DNA from: an uncultured Alistipes sp.
Lineage (GTDB): Bacteria; Bacteroidota; Bacteroidia; Bacteroidales; Rikenellaceae
Reading direction: 5' to 3'
NCBI RefSeq assembly: GCF_963931675.1
Contig: NZ_OZ007039.1
Location: 2,579,806-2,643,805 of the forward strand
Length of the DNA: 64,000 nt
The notes below the pieces were generated by a model, which was given only the letters and a program-made list of their open reading frames with translations, was not told the origin of the DNA and ran no database searches. This document shows, in pieces, positions 43,110 through 52,133 of this stretch. Within the stretch, counting starts at the first letter, position 1; each line of letters opens with the position of its first letter. Position numbers and translations under genes: made by a program.

Positions 43110-43427
43110 ATGCCAACCATTCCGAAACCATCCCGGCGGGCCTATCTGCCGCCGCGTGAAACCCAGGGCCGACGCCTTCATGCGAACTCGGCCTTCTATC
43201 AGTCCTCGCGCTGGCGCCGCCTGCGTCAGGTCAAACTGAATGCCGACCCGCTCTGCGAGGAGTGCCGGAGCCGGGGTCTCGTCACGGAGGCCACGGTCGT
43301 CGACCACATCGTCCCGATCAACGAAGGTGGTGCCGCCCTCGACCTGCGCAACCTGCAGAGTCTGTGCGACGCCTGCCATAACCGGAAGTCGGGCCGCGAG
43401 GCCCACAAACGAACCGCCCGCCGATGA
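43110..43427 (+). CDS. HNH endonuclease (packaging-associated)
   Basis: A 105-aa protein. Zinc cysteines CEEC (about 49-52) and CDACH, and the HNH core DHIVPINEGGAALDLRNLQSLCDACHNRKSG. Such HNH proteins, encoded near P27-type terminase, assist DNA packaging in HK97-like phages. It overlaps the recombinase start by ATGA. Confidence 0.88.
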   Translation: MPTIPKPSRRAYLPPRETQGRRLHANSAFYQSSRWRRLRQVKLNADPLCEECRSRGLVTEATVVDHIVPINEGGAALDLRNLQSLCDACHNRKSGREAHKRTARR

Positions 43428-44359
43428 ACACCAGCGCCACGATCCTCGAAGTGATCGACGAGTGGATGCAGAACCTCGACGTCATGGAGACTACGCGGAC
43501 CAGCTACCGGACGAAGGTACAGCTCTGGTTCCGCTGGCTCGCGGCGCAGCGTGTCGATCCGCGATGCCCGGCCCGGCGCCACATCCTCGCCTGGAAGCAG
43601 GCGCTCGAGCAGCAGGGGAGGTCGGCCCTCACGGTCGACGGCTACGTCACGGCCGTGCGGATGTTCTACAAATACTGCGCGGCGCGGGGTTACTACTCCG
43701 ACATCGGCGCCGGGATCCGCTCGTCGGTCCGTTACCGGGGCCACCGCAAGGGACGCCTCACCTCCGAGGAGGCGGCGCGGCTGCTCGATTCGGTAGAGAC
43801 GTCCACCTTCAAGGGTAAGCGCGACCGGCTGATGCTGGCGATGATGTTGCTGCTGGCGCTGCGCACGTGCGAGGTCGAGCGGGTGAATGTCGACGACTTC
43901 GACCGCACGGAGGAGGGCGTGCCTGTCCTCTACATCCAGCGCAAGGGCCGCCACGAGAAAGTGGAGGCGCTGGCCCTGCCCGACATGATCGTCGAACTGC
44001 TCGAGGACTTCATCTCCATCCGCGACATCCGGCCGGGAGAAGCGCTCTTTGCGAGTGCCTATCCGAAGAACAGTCACCGGTTGAGGCGGACGTCGATCAG
44101 CCAGATCGTCCACCAGCGGCTGGCCGCGATCGGGATCCGTCGGCCGAACATCACGGCTCACTCGCTGCGTCACACGTGCGCCTGCCTGATGGTCGAGTCG
44201 GGAGTTGATCTCGAGACCGTGCGCGACATGCTCGGACACACGACCACCAACACCACGCGCATCTATGCCGAGGAGGTCCACGCCCGGATGCTGATCCGCA
44301 ACACGCCGGCAAAGCTGGTCGAAAAGGCTATCGAATCGTCCCGTAGGCCGACCGGATGA
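43424..44359 (+). CDS. Tyrosine recombinase in the middle of the prophage
   Basis: A 311-aa protein. SAM-like core-binding domain at 1-100 (TSYRTKVQLWFRWLA..., VDGYVTAVRMFYKYCA). Catalytic residues: Arg147 (LALRTCEVE), Lys174 (QRKGRH), His246-x2-Arg249 (HSLRHTC), His272 (LGHTTTNTT) and Tyr281 (RIYAEE). All are present, so it should be active. It lies between HNH and terminase, about 8 kb from attL, not at a prophage end. It may be the phage integrase or serve dimer resolution or another role. Confidence 0.88.
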   Translation: MNTSATILEVIDEWMQNLDVMETTRTSYRTKVQLWFRWLAAQRVDPRCPARRHILAWKQALEQQGRSALTVDGYVTAVRMFYKYCAARGYYSDIGAGIRSSVRYRGHRKGRLTSEEAARLLDSVETSTFKGKRDRLMLAMMLLLALRTCEVERVNVDDFDRTEEGVPVLYIQRKGRHEKVEALALPDMIVELLEDFISIRDIRPGEALFASAYPKNSHRLRRTSISQIVHQRLAAIGIRRPNITAHSLRHTCACLMVESGVDLETVRDMLGHTTTNTTRIYAEEVHARMLIRNTPAKLVEKAIESSRRPTG

Positions 44360-44662
44360 GGTGTGTATATATAATTACTTCCGTGTCTTTTATGATACGA
44401 AATTCGGGCCCTTCTTACGGTTTTACGGGCATCCGGACAGCGCGGGGTTAACGCGCGAAGTGGCTGACCGTGAGCGGAGCAGCGGCTGACGGTTTCGGAC
44501 CTGCCGACGGGGCGGAATCCCGTCCGGATTGCGATCCGGAGGCGATCGGACCACCTGCAGGGGATAGGGGGCCGAAATCACGGGAGGGTTGACGCTAACC
44601 AACCGCCACCCCAGTCACGAAGACACACATCCAAAATCTGAAAATAATTTGAGTAACACACG
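44360..44662 (+). other. Structured non-coding region before terminase; candidate packaging site
   Basis: This 303-nt stretch has no gene. It contains hairpins GACGGG-GCGGAAT-CCCGTC (44506-44524) and CCGGAT-TGCG-ATCCGG (44524-44539), a GGTTG/CAACC pair near 44585-44604 and a near-repeat GGCTGACCGT/GGCTGACGGT. A position just upstream of terminase fits a cos or pac site, or late-operon regulation. Confidence 0.45.
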
Positions 44663-45172
44663 ATGGGAAGAAATCCACTGCCTGATGAGGTCAAGGCGAT
44701 GCGCGGCACGCTTCGGAAGTGCCGGACCTCGAAAACGGAGACGGAGGCCCCGGCGCGGGGCGTCTGCAAACCCGTAACCAAAGCCACGGCGCCCTCCTGG
44801 CTGGCCGACGACGCGCGGAAGATCTTCGACCGCACGGCCCGGATGCTGATCTCCTGGAAGGTGCTCACCAAACTCGACATCCCGCTGCTGGCGGCCTACG
44901 CGGCGGCCTATGCCAACCTGAAGACCGCCTATGCCGATATCGCCTCCGGGCCGGGCTACTTCATCGAGACGAAGACCCAGAACGGCGTGTCGGTCTCGAT
45001 GCACCCTGCAGCGCGGCTCTTCAAGGATTCGCTCGACGTGGTGAACAAGGTCGGGGCGCAGTTCGGACTCTCGCCCGTGTCGCGCCGCCAGGTCGAGTCG
45101 GCCGATGCCAGGGAGCGCGCCGATGCGGCCAAAGTCACCGATCCGTTTGATCAGTTCATGGGCCAGTCATGA
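44663..45172 (+). CDS. Terminase small subunit, P27 family
   Basis: A 169-aa protein. It has the P27-type start MGRNPLPDEVKAMRGTLRKCR, PSWLADDARKIFDRTARMLISWKVLT, a helical mid-region and SLDVVNKVGAQFGLSPVSRRQV near the end. It recognises phage DNA for packaging with the large subunit encoded immediately downstream (ATGA overlap). Confidence 0.9.
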   Translation: MGRNPLPDEVKAMRGTLRKCRTSKTETEAPARGVCKPVTKATAPSWLADDARKIFDRTARMLISWKVLTKLDIPLLAAYAAAYANLKTAYADIASGPGYFIETKTQNGVSVSMHPAARLFKDSLDVVNKVGAQFGLSPVSRRQVESADARERADAAKVTDPFDQFMGQS

Positions 45173-46854
45173 AGAAACAGTTGCATCCGGCCGAGCAGTA
45201 TGCCGTGGATGTGCGCGACGGGCGCATCCAGGTGAGCCGCTATGTCCGTATGGCTGTCGAGCGTTACTTCCGCGATCGGGCCGAGGCCGTCGAGCGGGGC
45301 TGGTACTTTGACGAACGGGCCGCAGCCCGGCCGATCGACTTCATCCGCCACCTGCCGCACATCAAGGGTGAATGGGCCGGACGTCCGATCGAGCTGGAGC
45401 CCTGGCAGCAGTTCTTCCTGTGGAACCTCTTCGGGTTCCGCCGCGCGGCGACGGGCACGCGACGCTTCCGGGAGGCCTACCTCGAAGTGGCCCGTAAGAA
45501 CGGCAAGACGACCCTGCTGGCGGGCATCGGCTGCTACATGCTCTTCGCCGACGGCGAGTCGGGGGCCGAGGTCTACTCCTGCGCCACGACGCGCGACCAG
45601 GCCCGTGAGTGCTTCGGGACGGCGCAGGAGATGGTCCGCCGCTGTTCGCTCTCGCGGCGGGCGAAGGTCTTCCGCTCGGCCGGCGGGTCGATCTCCTACG
45701 AGGCGACCGGTTCGGTCTTCAAGCCGCTGTCGTCGGATGCCAACACGCTCGACGGAAAGAACGCCTCCTGCACGATCGTCGACGAGTTCCACGCCCACAA
45801 GACCGACGAGGTCTACGCCGTCATGAAGTCGTCGATGGGCGCCCGCCGGCAGCCGCTGCTGTGCATCATCACGACAGCCGGTTTCAACCTCGCAGGTCCC
45901 TGCTTCACCTACCGGTCGAGCGCGATCAAGATGCTCGAGGGGATCTTCGAGGACGATGCGCTGCTGGCGATGATCTACACCCAGGACTCGCGCGAGGAGC
46001 TCTCGGATCCCGCGACGTGGGTGAAGTCGAACCCCTGCTTCGGGGCCTCGGTCAAGCCCGAGTTCCTCGAGGAGCAGTACCACACGATGCGCACGAAGCC
46101 CGAGCAGGAGAGCGCCATTCTGACGAAGAACTTCAACCTTTGGGTGCAGGCCTCGGACATCTGGATCGGCGACGACGTCTGGTGCGCCTGCCGCTCGGAG
46201 ACGCCCGTCGAGTCGCTGGCGGGGTGCGAGTGCTACGCGGGTCTCGACCTCGGATCGGTGAACGACTTCTCGTCGCTGGTGCTGGCCTTCCACGAGAACG
46301 ACCGCACGCAGCTGCTGCCCTTCTTCTGGATCCCTGAGGAGAAGTACCGCACGCGGCGCGAGATGCAGCGCGAGAATGCGAACATCGACGTCTGGGTGCG
46401 GCAGGGGCTGCTGCGTGTCACGCCGGGCAACGTCACCGACTACGATGTGATCCGCCGCGACATCGCCCAGCTGGCCGAGCGGTACGACATCCGCAAGATC
46501 GGCTACGACCGGTGGAACTCTTCGCAACTGGTCATCGACCTGCAGAACGACGGCCTGCCGATGGACGGTTTCCAGCAGTCGATCTCGAACATCTCGCCGC
46601 CGACCAAGGAGTTCGAACGGCTCGTCCGGTCGGGGGATTTGGAACATTACGGCCATCCGGTTCTGCGGTGGATGGTCTCGAATGTGGTGGTCTACCGCGA
46701 CGCGAACGACAACCTCAAGCCGGTGAAGAACCGCAGCCCGGAGAAGATCGACGGCGTGGTGGCAGCGATTGAGGCCATCGGCGAGTGGATGAGCGCCCAG
46801 CGCACGCCGCCGGCCCGGTCGATCTACGAAGAACGGGGATTGCGAACCTTTTAA
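45169..46854 (+). CDS. Terminase large subunit (HK97-type)
   Basis: A 561-aa packaging motor. ATPase Walker A is EVARKNGKTTLLA (about 106-118) and Walker B is CTIVDEFHAH (201-210, Asp205-Glu206). The nuclease half includes CYAGLDLGSVNDFSSLVLAF (acidic metal site) and IGYDRWNSSQLVIDL. It cuts concatemers and drives DNA into proheads. Full length. Confidence 0.95.
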   Translation: MKKQLHPAEQYAVDVRDGRIQVSRYVRMAVERYFRDRAEAVERGWYFDERAAARPIDFIRHLPHIKGEWAGRPIELEPWQQFFLWNLFGFRRAATGTRRFREAYLEVARKNGKTTLLAGIGCYMLFADGESGAEVYSCATTRDQARECFGTAQEMVRRCSLSRRAKVFRSAGGSISYEATGSVFKPLSSDANTLDGKNASCTIVDEFHAHKTDEVYAVMKSSMGARRQPLLCIITTAGFNLAGPCFTYRSSAIKMLEGIFEDDALLAMIYTQDSREELSDPATWVKSNPCFGASVKPEFLEEQYHTMRTKPEQESAILTKNFNLWVQASDIWIGDDVWCACRSETPVESLAGCECYAGLDLGSVNDFSSLVLAFHENDRTQLLPFFWIPEEKYRTRREMQRENANIDVWVRQGLLRVTPGNVTDYDVIRRDIAQLAERYDIRKIGYDRWNSSQLVIDLQNDGLPMDGFQQSISNISPPTKEFERLVRSGDLEHYGHPVLRWMVSNVVVYRDANDNLKPVKNRSPEKIDGVVAAIEAIGEWMSAQRTPPARSIYEERGLRTF

Positions 46855-46865
46855 CGAACGATATC

Positions 46866-47108
46866 ATGGATCAGACAACGACGAATTACCAACTGGACGA
46901 GCCCACCCGGCGCTTCATCTCCGGGTCGCAGGGCTTCTACGAGCGCTACGTGAAGATGCTGGCCTACTACGAGACCAACGAACAGGCCTATGAGGCTACC
47001 GAACGGCAGTATGCCGAGGTGGTAGGGCGGAGGCGTTTTGCAAGTTTTCAGAGTTTCAAGACCGCCTACAGCCAATTCTGCCGCCGTCGGCGCCCCCGCT
47101 CAAAATAG
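46866..47108 (+). CDS. Hypothetical phage protein between terminase and portal
   Basis: An 80-aa protein (MDQTTTNYQLDEPTRRFISGSQGFYERY...), helical with a very basic C-terminus (FCRRRRPRSK). Not recognised. ATG 46866 was chosen because it follows the terminase stop by 11 nt and the earlier in-frame Met lies inside terL. A strong terminator-like palindrome follows. Confidence 0.6.
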   Translation: MDQTTTNYQLDEPTRRFISGSQGFYERYVKMLAYYETNEQAYEATERQYAEVVGRRRFASFQSFKTAYSQFCRRRRPRSK

Positions 47109-47132
47109 CCTGCAGGGGCGATTTTGCAAAAA

Positions 47133-47178
47133 GTTAACGGCGTTAACCCTCGAAAGTTAACGCCGTTAACCTTTTTTT
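47133..47178 (+). terminator. Palindromic terminator between terminase and portal
   Basis: GTTAACGGCGTTAAC and GTTAACGCCGTTAAC form a perfect 15-bp stem around CCTCGAAA, followed by CTTTTTTT. The palindrome contains four GTTAAC hexamers. Confidence 0.8.
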
Positions 47179-47219
47179 CGCTGTCCGTTGCTGAATTTTG
47201 TTACAGAAAATCGCAACAG

Positions 47220-48425
47220 ATGGGATTCTTTCGCAACATAGTGGCACGCGCCGCCTCCTGGGCGGGTCTTCCGGTTATCGTCAGCCGGGGCGGCCTCTCC
47301 AATACGATGGGGAAGATGGAGGAGGTCGACGACGATCTCGCCCTGAAGATCTCGACCGTCTGGTCGTGCGTGCGGCTGATCTCGGACTGCTTCTCGACCC
47401 TCCCGGTTCATGTCAAGGAGCGCGTCGACGACCGCCGCCGAATCCTGCGGACCGACCACCCGGTGACGCGGCTGCTGACCAAGCCGAGCCCGAAGATGAA
47501 CGGCGTCTCGCTGCGCGAGGCGCTGATGGTTTCGGCCCTGCTGCGGGGCAATGCCTACGCCTTCATCACCGCACGCGACCGTCATGAGTACCCGACGCGC
47601 CTGGACTTCGTCCTGCCGGAGAACGTCTCGCTGTGGGAGGGTGACGACGACATCTTCTACTCGATCCTCGGCAATTCGGCCCGGATCCCGAGCCGTGACG
47701 TCGTGCACATCAAGGGGCTTTCGGTCAACGGCCTGCTGGGCCTCTCGCCGATCCGCCACCACGCCCGCCTGCTCGAACTGGCGAACAACTCCGTCGAGTT
47801 CGCCCGCTCGTTCTACCGCAACGGCTGCCGCACGACCGGTGTCTTCAAAAACCCGAAGGCGTTGAGCGACGAAGCCTGGTCGCGGCTCTACAAGCAGCTC
47901 TCCGACTCCTATTTTGGGGCGCAGAATGCCGGGAAACCGCTGCTGCTTGAAGACGGCCTCGACTATTCGTCGATCACGATTCCGCCCGAGGATGCGCAGT
48001 TCATCGCCACCCGTCTGCAGTCGATCGACGAGATTGCGACCATCTTCGGCGTTCCGCCCCACATGGTCGGCGACTTGAGCCACTCGACCTACTCGAACAA
48101 CGAGCAGCAGAACCTCGAGTTCTACAACGTGACCCTCTCGCCGTGGATCACCAAGGTCGAGGAGGAATTTAACGACAAGTTGTTCCTCGAAGAGGAGAAG
48201 GGGCGGCTCTACGTCGACATCGACGCCCGGGGGCTGCTGCGGGCCGACACGGCCTCGCGCACGAACTACTACCGCCAGATGTACAACATCGGGGCGATGT
48301 CGCCGAACGAGATCCGCGCAGCGGAGGATCTCGATGCCTACGAGGGCGGCGATACCTTCTTCCGTCCGCTGAATATGCAGGAGGCCAATTCATCGAACAA
48401 TTCATCAAACAATGGACAAAAATAA
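47220..48425 (+). CDS. Phage portal protein (HK97 family)
   Basis: A 401-aa portal. Family blocks: ALKISTVWSCVRLISDCFSTLPVHV, LREALMVSALLRGNAYAFI, VVHIKGLSVNGLLGLSPI, ATIFGVPPHMVGDLSHSTYSNNEQQNLEFYNVTLSPW and DIDARGLLRADTASRTNYYRQMYNIGAMSPNEIRAAEDL. It forms the dodecameric DNA channel of the head. ATG 47220 (MGFFRNIVARAAS) was chosen because the upstream in-frame codons run through the terminator hairpin. It overlaps the protease gene by 14 nt. Confidence 0.95.
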   Translation: MGFFRNIVARAASWAGLPVIVSRGGLSNTMGKMEEVDDDLALKISTVWSCVRLISDCFSTLPVHVKERVDDRRRILRTDHPVTRLLTKPSPKMNGVSLREALMVSALLRGNAYAFITARDRHEYPTRLDFVLPENVSLWEGDDDIFYSILGNSARIPSRDVVHIKGLSVNGLLGLSPIRHHARLLELANNSVEFARSFYRNGCRTTGVFKNPKALSDEAWSRLYKQLSDSYFGAQNAGKPLLLEDGLDYSSITIPPEDAQFIATRLQSIDEIATIFGVPPHMVGDLSHSTYSNNEQQNLEFYNVTLSPWITKVEEEFNDKLFLEEEKGRLYVDIDARGLLRADTASRTNYYRQMYNIGAMSPNEIRAAEDLDAYEGGDTFFRPLNMQEANSSNNSSNNGQK

Positions 48426-49086
48426 AGACAAGGCAATCAACCGGCCGGTGATGCGCACGATGCGGATCGCCGACCTGCACGTCGAGCAGCGCGCCGACGG
48501 CCAGCCCTCCCGACGGATCGAGGGCCGCGCCGTGCCGTTCAACGAGTGGAGCAATCCGATTTGGGGCGAATGGATCGAGAAAATTGACCCCCACGCCTTC
48601 GACGGGTGCGACATGTCGGACGTCATCATGTGCACGGATCACGGCACGGGTTGTGCCGATGTGCTGGCCCGTTCGCGAAACGGAGAGGGAACCCTCGAAA
48701 TCCGCATTGAAGACGACGGACTCCACTTCGCATTCGACGCTCCGAACACGACCCGCGGCAACGACCTGCTGGAGCTCGTCCGCCGAGGCGACATCTCCGA
48801 GTGCAGTTTCAAATTCAAGGTCGAAGAGAACATCTGGACCTGGCGCAACGAGGCGAACGGGTTGGAGTACGACCAGCGCGTGGTGACGAAGATCTCGAAA
48901 TTGTACGATCTGTCGATCGTCGTCAATGGCGCCTATCCGACCACCTCGGCCGTGGCCGAACGTGCGGCAGCTGACGAACGGACGGCTGTCGAGGAGCTGC
49001 GTCGGGCGGCGGCGCAAGCCTCCGAAGAGGCCATGGAACTCGTTCGTGAGCGCGTTGCGCTGTGTGCGAAAATCGCAAACCATTAA
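48412..49086 (+). CDS. Prohead protease (HK97 family, S78)
   Basis: A 224-aa protein. Family start RIEGRAVPFNEWSNPIW...EKIDPHAF; candidate catalytic His77 in CTDHGTG and Ser132 in GDISECSFKF; the end of the domain is LYDLSIVVNGAYPTTSA. A C-terminal Ala/Glu helix (about 195-220) follows. It cleaves the capsid N-terminal scaffold region during maturation. Confidence 0.92.
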   Translation: MDKNKDKAINRPVMRTMRIADLHVEQRADGQPSRRIEGRAVPFNEWSNPIWGEWIEKIDPHAFDGCDMSDVIMCTDHGTGCADVLARSRNGEGTLEIRIEDDGLHFAFDAPNTTRGNDLLELVRRGDISECSFKFKVEENIWTWRNEANGLEYDQRVVTKISKLYDLSIVVNGAYPTTSAVAERAAADERTAVEELRRAAAQASEEAMELVRERVALCAKIANH

Positions 49087-49100
49087 CCACCATACACATC

Positions 49101-50321
49101 ATGAAGAAGACAATCAAAGAACTGAAAGAAGAGCGTGCAGCACTGGCGGCCAAGATGTCGCAGATGCTGGATGTGGCCGAGGAGCGTGAGGCCAAGGGCT
49201 TCACTCCCGAGGAGCGGGCCCAGTATGACGGCCTGAAAAGAGAGTACGAAGCCCTCGACGAGCGTATTGCGCTGCTCGAGGAGGACGAGGCGCGCGCGGC
49301 AGCTTCGGCACGCCGTATCAGCGGCAACGATGGCAAGACGCCCGCGGAGCGTGCCGCCCAGCATCAGGAGGAGCTGCGCTCGGCCTTCATCGATTATGTG
49401 CGAGGTGCTGCCACCAAGGGCGATGTCAAGCCCGAACTGCGTGCCGAACTGTTCACCGGCACGTCGGAGAATCAGATCATCATTCCGAAACTCGTGGCGG
49501 ATCAGGTCGTGCACGCCCTCAAGTCGACCGGCACCTTCCTCGAGGCGGTCGATCTGGTGATTACCCAGAACGCGATCCCCTACACGAAGTCCACGCTCAA
49601 CACCACCGACAAGGCGTTGAAGAAGTTGAACGAGGGCGATGCGAACACGACCGACAAGGTGCAGTTCAAGGGTGTGACGATCAGCGCCTACGACTACGTG
49701 ACGCCGATCTTCCCGATCCACATTGCGCTGCTCGAAGGTACGAACGTCGATGTCGAGGCGACGATCGTCGAGGCTGTCGCCGAGTGCGTGCGCCGCGGTC
49801 TGCAGGAATTGGCGACCCGAACCGGTACCGGAACCAACGACATCAAGGCGATGCTCACGGCTGCCACCAAGGGCGCAACTGCCGCATCGGACACGGCTGT
49901 CACCTACGACGATCTGGTATCGCTTCAGGCTTCAGTCGACAATGCCTACGGCAACCCCGAGCGCGGTGCGTTCATGATGAACTCGGCAACGCTGGCCGCC
50001 ATTCTGAAGATCGTCGACAAGAACGGCCGCCCGATCTTCATCACCGACGCGCAGACCGGTGTCATCTCGCGGATCCTCGGCCGTCGGGTCATCATCAACG
50101 AGTCGATGCCCGACATCGCCGCCAGCGCCAAGCCGATCGCGTTCGGCGACTTCAAGTACTACCATCTCCGCATGGTGCAGGGCATCCGTATGACGGTCTT
50201 CAAGGAGAAGTATGCCGACAAACTCGAAGTGGGCTTCATGGGCCACGTCCGCGCCGACGGCAACCTGGTCGATGCCGGAACGCATCCGGTGAAGTACCTC
50301 GAAATGGGTGCCGGTGCCTAA
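49101..50321 (+). CDS. Major capsid protein (HK97 fold)
   Basis: A 406-aa protein. N-terminal coiled-coil delta domain (about 1-75, KKTIKELKEERAALAAKMSQML..., YDGLKREYEALDERIALLEEDEA) serves as scaffold and is probably removed by the protease. Mature-shell blocks follow: IIIPKLVADQVVHALKSTG, GAFMMNSATLAAILKIVDKNGRPIF and LGRRVIINESMPDIAASAKPIAFGDF. ATG 49101 was chosen, after the protease stop and at the family start. No accessory decoration gene is nearby. Confidence 0.94.
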   Translation: MKKTIKELKEERAALAAKMSQMLDVAEEREAKGFTPEERAQYDGLKREYEALDERIALLEEDEARAAASARRISGNDGKTPAERAAQHQEELRSAFIDYVRGAATKGDVKPELRAELFTGTSENQIIIPKLVADQVVHALKSTGTFLEAVDLVITQNAIPYTKSTLNTTDKALKKLNEGDANTTDKVQFKGVTISAYDYVTPIFPIHIALLEGTNVDVEATIVEAVAECVRRGLQELATRTGTGTNDIKAMLTAATKGATAASDTAVTYDDLVSLQASVDNAYGNPERGAFMMNSATLAAILKIVDKNGRPIFITDAQTGVISRILGRRVIINESMPDIAASAKPIAFGDFKYYHLRMVQGIRMTVFKEKYADKLEVGFMGHVRADGNLVDAGTHPVKYLEMGAGA

Positions 50322-50333
50322 ACCTCTGCGGCC

Positions 50334-50951
50334 ATGATACTCAACAGAACGGAAAAGGTCTATCCGCGGCAGGTGATCGAGCGGATTGTCGGCGGGCAGA
50401 TGCGGCTCGTCCCTGAAGACGGCGATCTCTACGAGAATGCCGTGCGGAACGTCTACGCGGCCTTCGACATTGCCGAGCAGTACACGAACCGGATCCTGGT
50501 GCGAAGCGTCGTGACGTTCGCTTTCGACCGCTTCGAGTCGCTGCTCGACCTGCCGACGGCCCCCGTGTTGAGTATCCGGTCGGTGAAGTATTACGACGCC
50601 GACGACCGCGAGCAGACGCTCGATCCGTCGTCCTACGAGCTCCTCGCCTCGGAACAGACCACCGCTCTCGAGATCTTCACGCTCCCGACCCTCTCCACCC
50701 GGCGCCAGCGGGCCCGGGTGCGGGTCGAGGCACTTTGCGGATACAGCGACTACCGCGATACGCTCACCCGCGAACCGGAAGACGTCGGGGGGATCATCCT
50801 CCCCGGGAACATCGAGGCGGCGGTGGCGCTCCGTGCCGGGACGCTCTGCGAGGTGGACGGCGATGCTGTGATCGGAAGGCTTGTGTCTGAACTTCCTTCG
50901 TCAGTAGAACGCTTGTTAGCTCCGTATCGTATATCTCCTTATGGCAGGTAA
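50334..50951 (+). CDS. Head-tail connector (gp6-like) protein
   Basis: A 205-aa protein. The YENAVRNVYAAFDIAEQYTNRILV helix near the N-terminus, LPTAPVLSIRSVKYYDADDREQTLDPSSYEL in the middle and GNIEAAVALRAGTLCE towards the end fit HK97 gp6/SPP1 gp15-type connectors. Its position after the capsid gene supports this. It overlaps the next gene by 11 nt. Confidence 0.8.
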   Translation: MILNRTEKVYPRQVIERIVGGQMRLVPEDGDLYENAVRNVYAAFDIAEQYTNRILVRSVVTFAFDRFESLLDLPTAPVLSIRSVKYYDADDREQTLDPSSYELLASEQTTALEIFTLPTLSTRRQRARVRVEALCGYSDYRDTLTREPEDVGGIILPGNIEAAVALRAGTLCEVDGDAVIGRLVSELPSSVERLLAPYRISPYGR

Positions 50952-51288
50952 AATTAGAATCACGCTGCTGCGTCCCGCCACGACGCAGGACGCCGGCGGC
51001 GAGATCGTCGGCGAACCGACCCCGTGGCGCTCGTTCTGGGCCACGAAGACCGAGAGCGGCGGCCGCGAGAACCTCTTCGCCTCGCGCATCGTCCACGAAG
51101 GGTCAGCCGTGCTGACCATCCCCTACGTCAAGGGCGAGGACGGACGATCGCCGGCCGTGGATGCGCGGATGCTTGTCGAGATCGACGGGCGCCGCCGCCC
51201 GATCGAAAGCGTCTACGAGGAGGGATTCCGCAAGAAGCTGCACATTCTCATCACGTTGAACGACCTGGACTATGACGCAGGATATTAA
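50941..51288 (+). CDS. Head closure protein (SPP1 gp16-like)
   Basis: A 115-aa beta-rich protein: IRITLLRPATTQDAGGEIVGEPTPWRSFWATKTESGGRENLFA, then VDARMLVEIDGRRRPIESVYEEGFRKKLHILI, the layout of phage head-tail adaptor/closure proteins. It overlaps both neighbours slightly. Confidence 0.8.
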   Translation: MAGKIRITLLRPATTQDAGGEIVGEPTPWRSFWATKTESGGRENLFASRIVHEGSAVLTIPYVKGEDGRSPAVDARMLVEIDGRRRPIESVYEEGFRKKLHILITLNDLDYDAGY

Positions 51289-51790
51289 GATAGAGGGCTA
51301 TTCGGAGGCGATCCGGATCTTCGATCAGCTGACCGACCAGATGCAGCGCACGCTCGTGCGGCAGGCGCTGCGCAAGTCGGCCCAGCCGATGGTTGCGACG
51401 GCCCGGGCCCGGGCTCCGAAGCGCACCGGGCAGTTGAGCCGATCGATCGGCGTGGTGTCGCTGCGCAAGGATCGCGTCCCGACGGTCGTCCCGATGGCCG
51501 TGGGTCCGGTCTTCAGCGTGACGAAGAACGGCAAGGTCAACGCCTTCTACGCCCGTTTCGTGCACGACGGCACGAAGGACCGCCGGCCCCGCAACAAGAA
51601 GCTGCGGGCGCTCAAGTTCCCGGGCCGCGAGGGTGGGGTGGTCTACGCTGCGAAGACCCGCGGCATGAAGGCGCGACCCTTCCTGCACGATGCATTCGAC
51701 CAGTCGGCCGACGCCTCGGTCAACGATTTCGGGGCGGATCTGACGTCGGCGATCGAGCGATTTGTCAACCGTAATTTCCGAAAGATATGA
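51272..51790 (+). CDS. HK97 gp10-like tail completion protein
   Basis: A 172-aa protein. LRKSAQPMVATARARAPKRTGQLSRSIGVVS and FYARFVHDGTKDRRPR...MKARPFLHDAFDQS are the family blocks (RAPxxTGxLxxSI; RPFLxPA). It takes part in neck/tail joining. It overlaps the next gene by ATGA. Confidence 0.88.
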   Translation: MTQDIKIEGYSEAIRIFDQLTDQMQRTLVRQALRKSAQPMVATARARAPKRTGQLSRSIGVVSLRKDRVPTVVPMAVGPVFSVTKNGKVNAFYARFVHDGTKDRRPRNKKLRALKFPGREGGVVYAAKTRGMKARPFLHDAFDQSADASVNDFGADLTSAIERFVNRNFRKI

Positions 51791-52131
51791 CCTCGACTGA
51801 AACGCTTGTGCAACTGCTGTCGGCCGTTCTGCCGAAGGAGAAGATCTACCCGGATGTCGTTCCGGCGGAGGTTCAGCCTCCGTTCGTGGCCTACTCCGAG
51901 GAGTCGCAGCCCAACACGACCTACGACGGCAATGCGGGCGATACGGATACGACCGTCGTGACCGTCGTGGCCCAGACCAAGCGCGAGGCCCGGACGCTGG
52001 CCGACCGCATTGTCGGAGCTGTCGACGGACAACTCTCCGAAGGCTATGCCTTCTATTACCAGGGCCGCAAGTTCGTGATGTATGCGGACGAGCGCCTTTC
52101 CAGTTACGAATTAACCTTCAATATGCTTTGA
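51787..52131 (+). CDS. DUF3168-like tail terminator protein
   Basis: A 114-aa protein: LVQLLSAVLPKEKIYPDVVPAEVQPPFVAYSEESQPNTTYDG, then VVTVVAQTKREARTLADRIVGAVDG, as in DUF3168/gp11 tail terminators. It has a normal position between the gp10-like protein and the tail tube. Confidence 0.82.
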   Translation: MTSTETLVQLLSAVLPKEKIYPDVVPAEVQPPFVAYSEESQPNTTYDGNAGDTDTTVVTVVAQTKREARTLADRIVGAVDGQLSEGYAFYYQGRKFVMYADERLSSYELTFNML

Positions 52132-52133
52132 CT

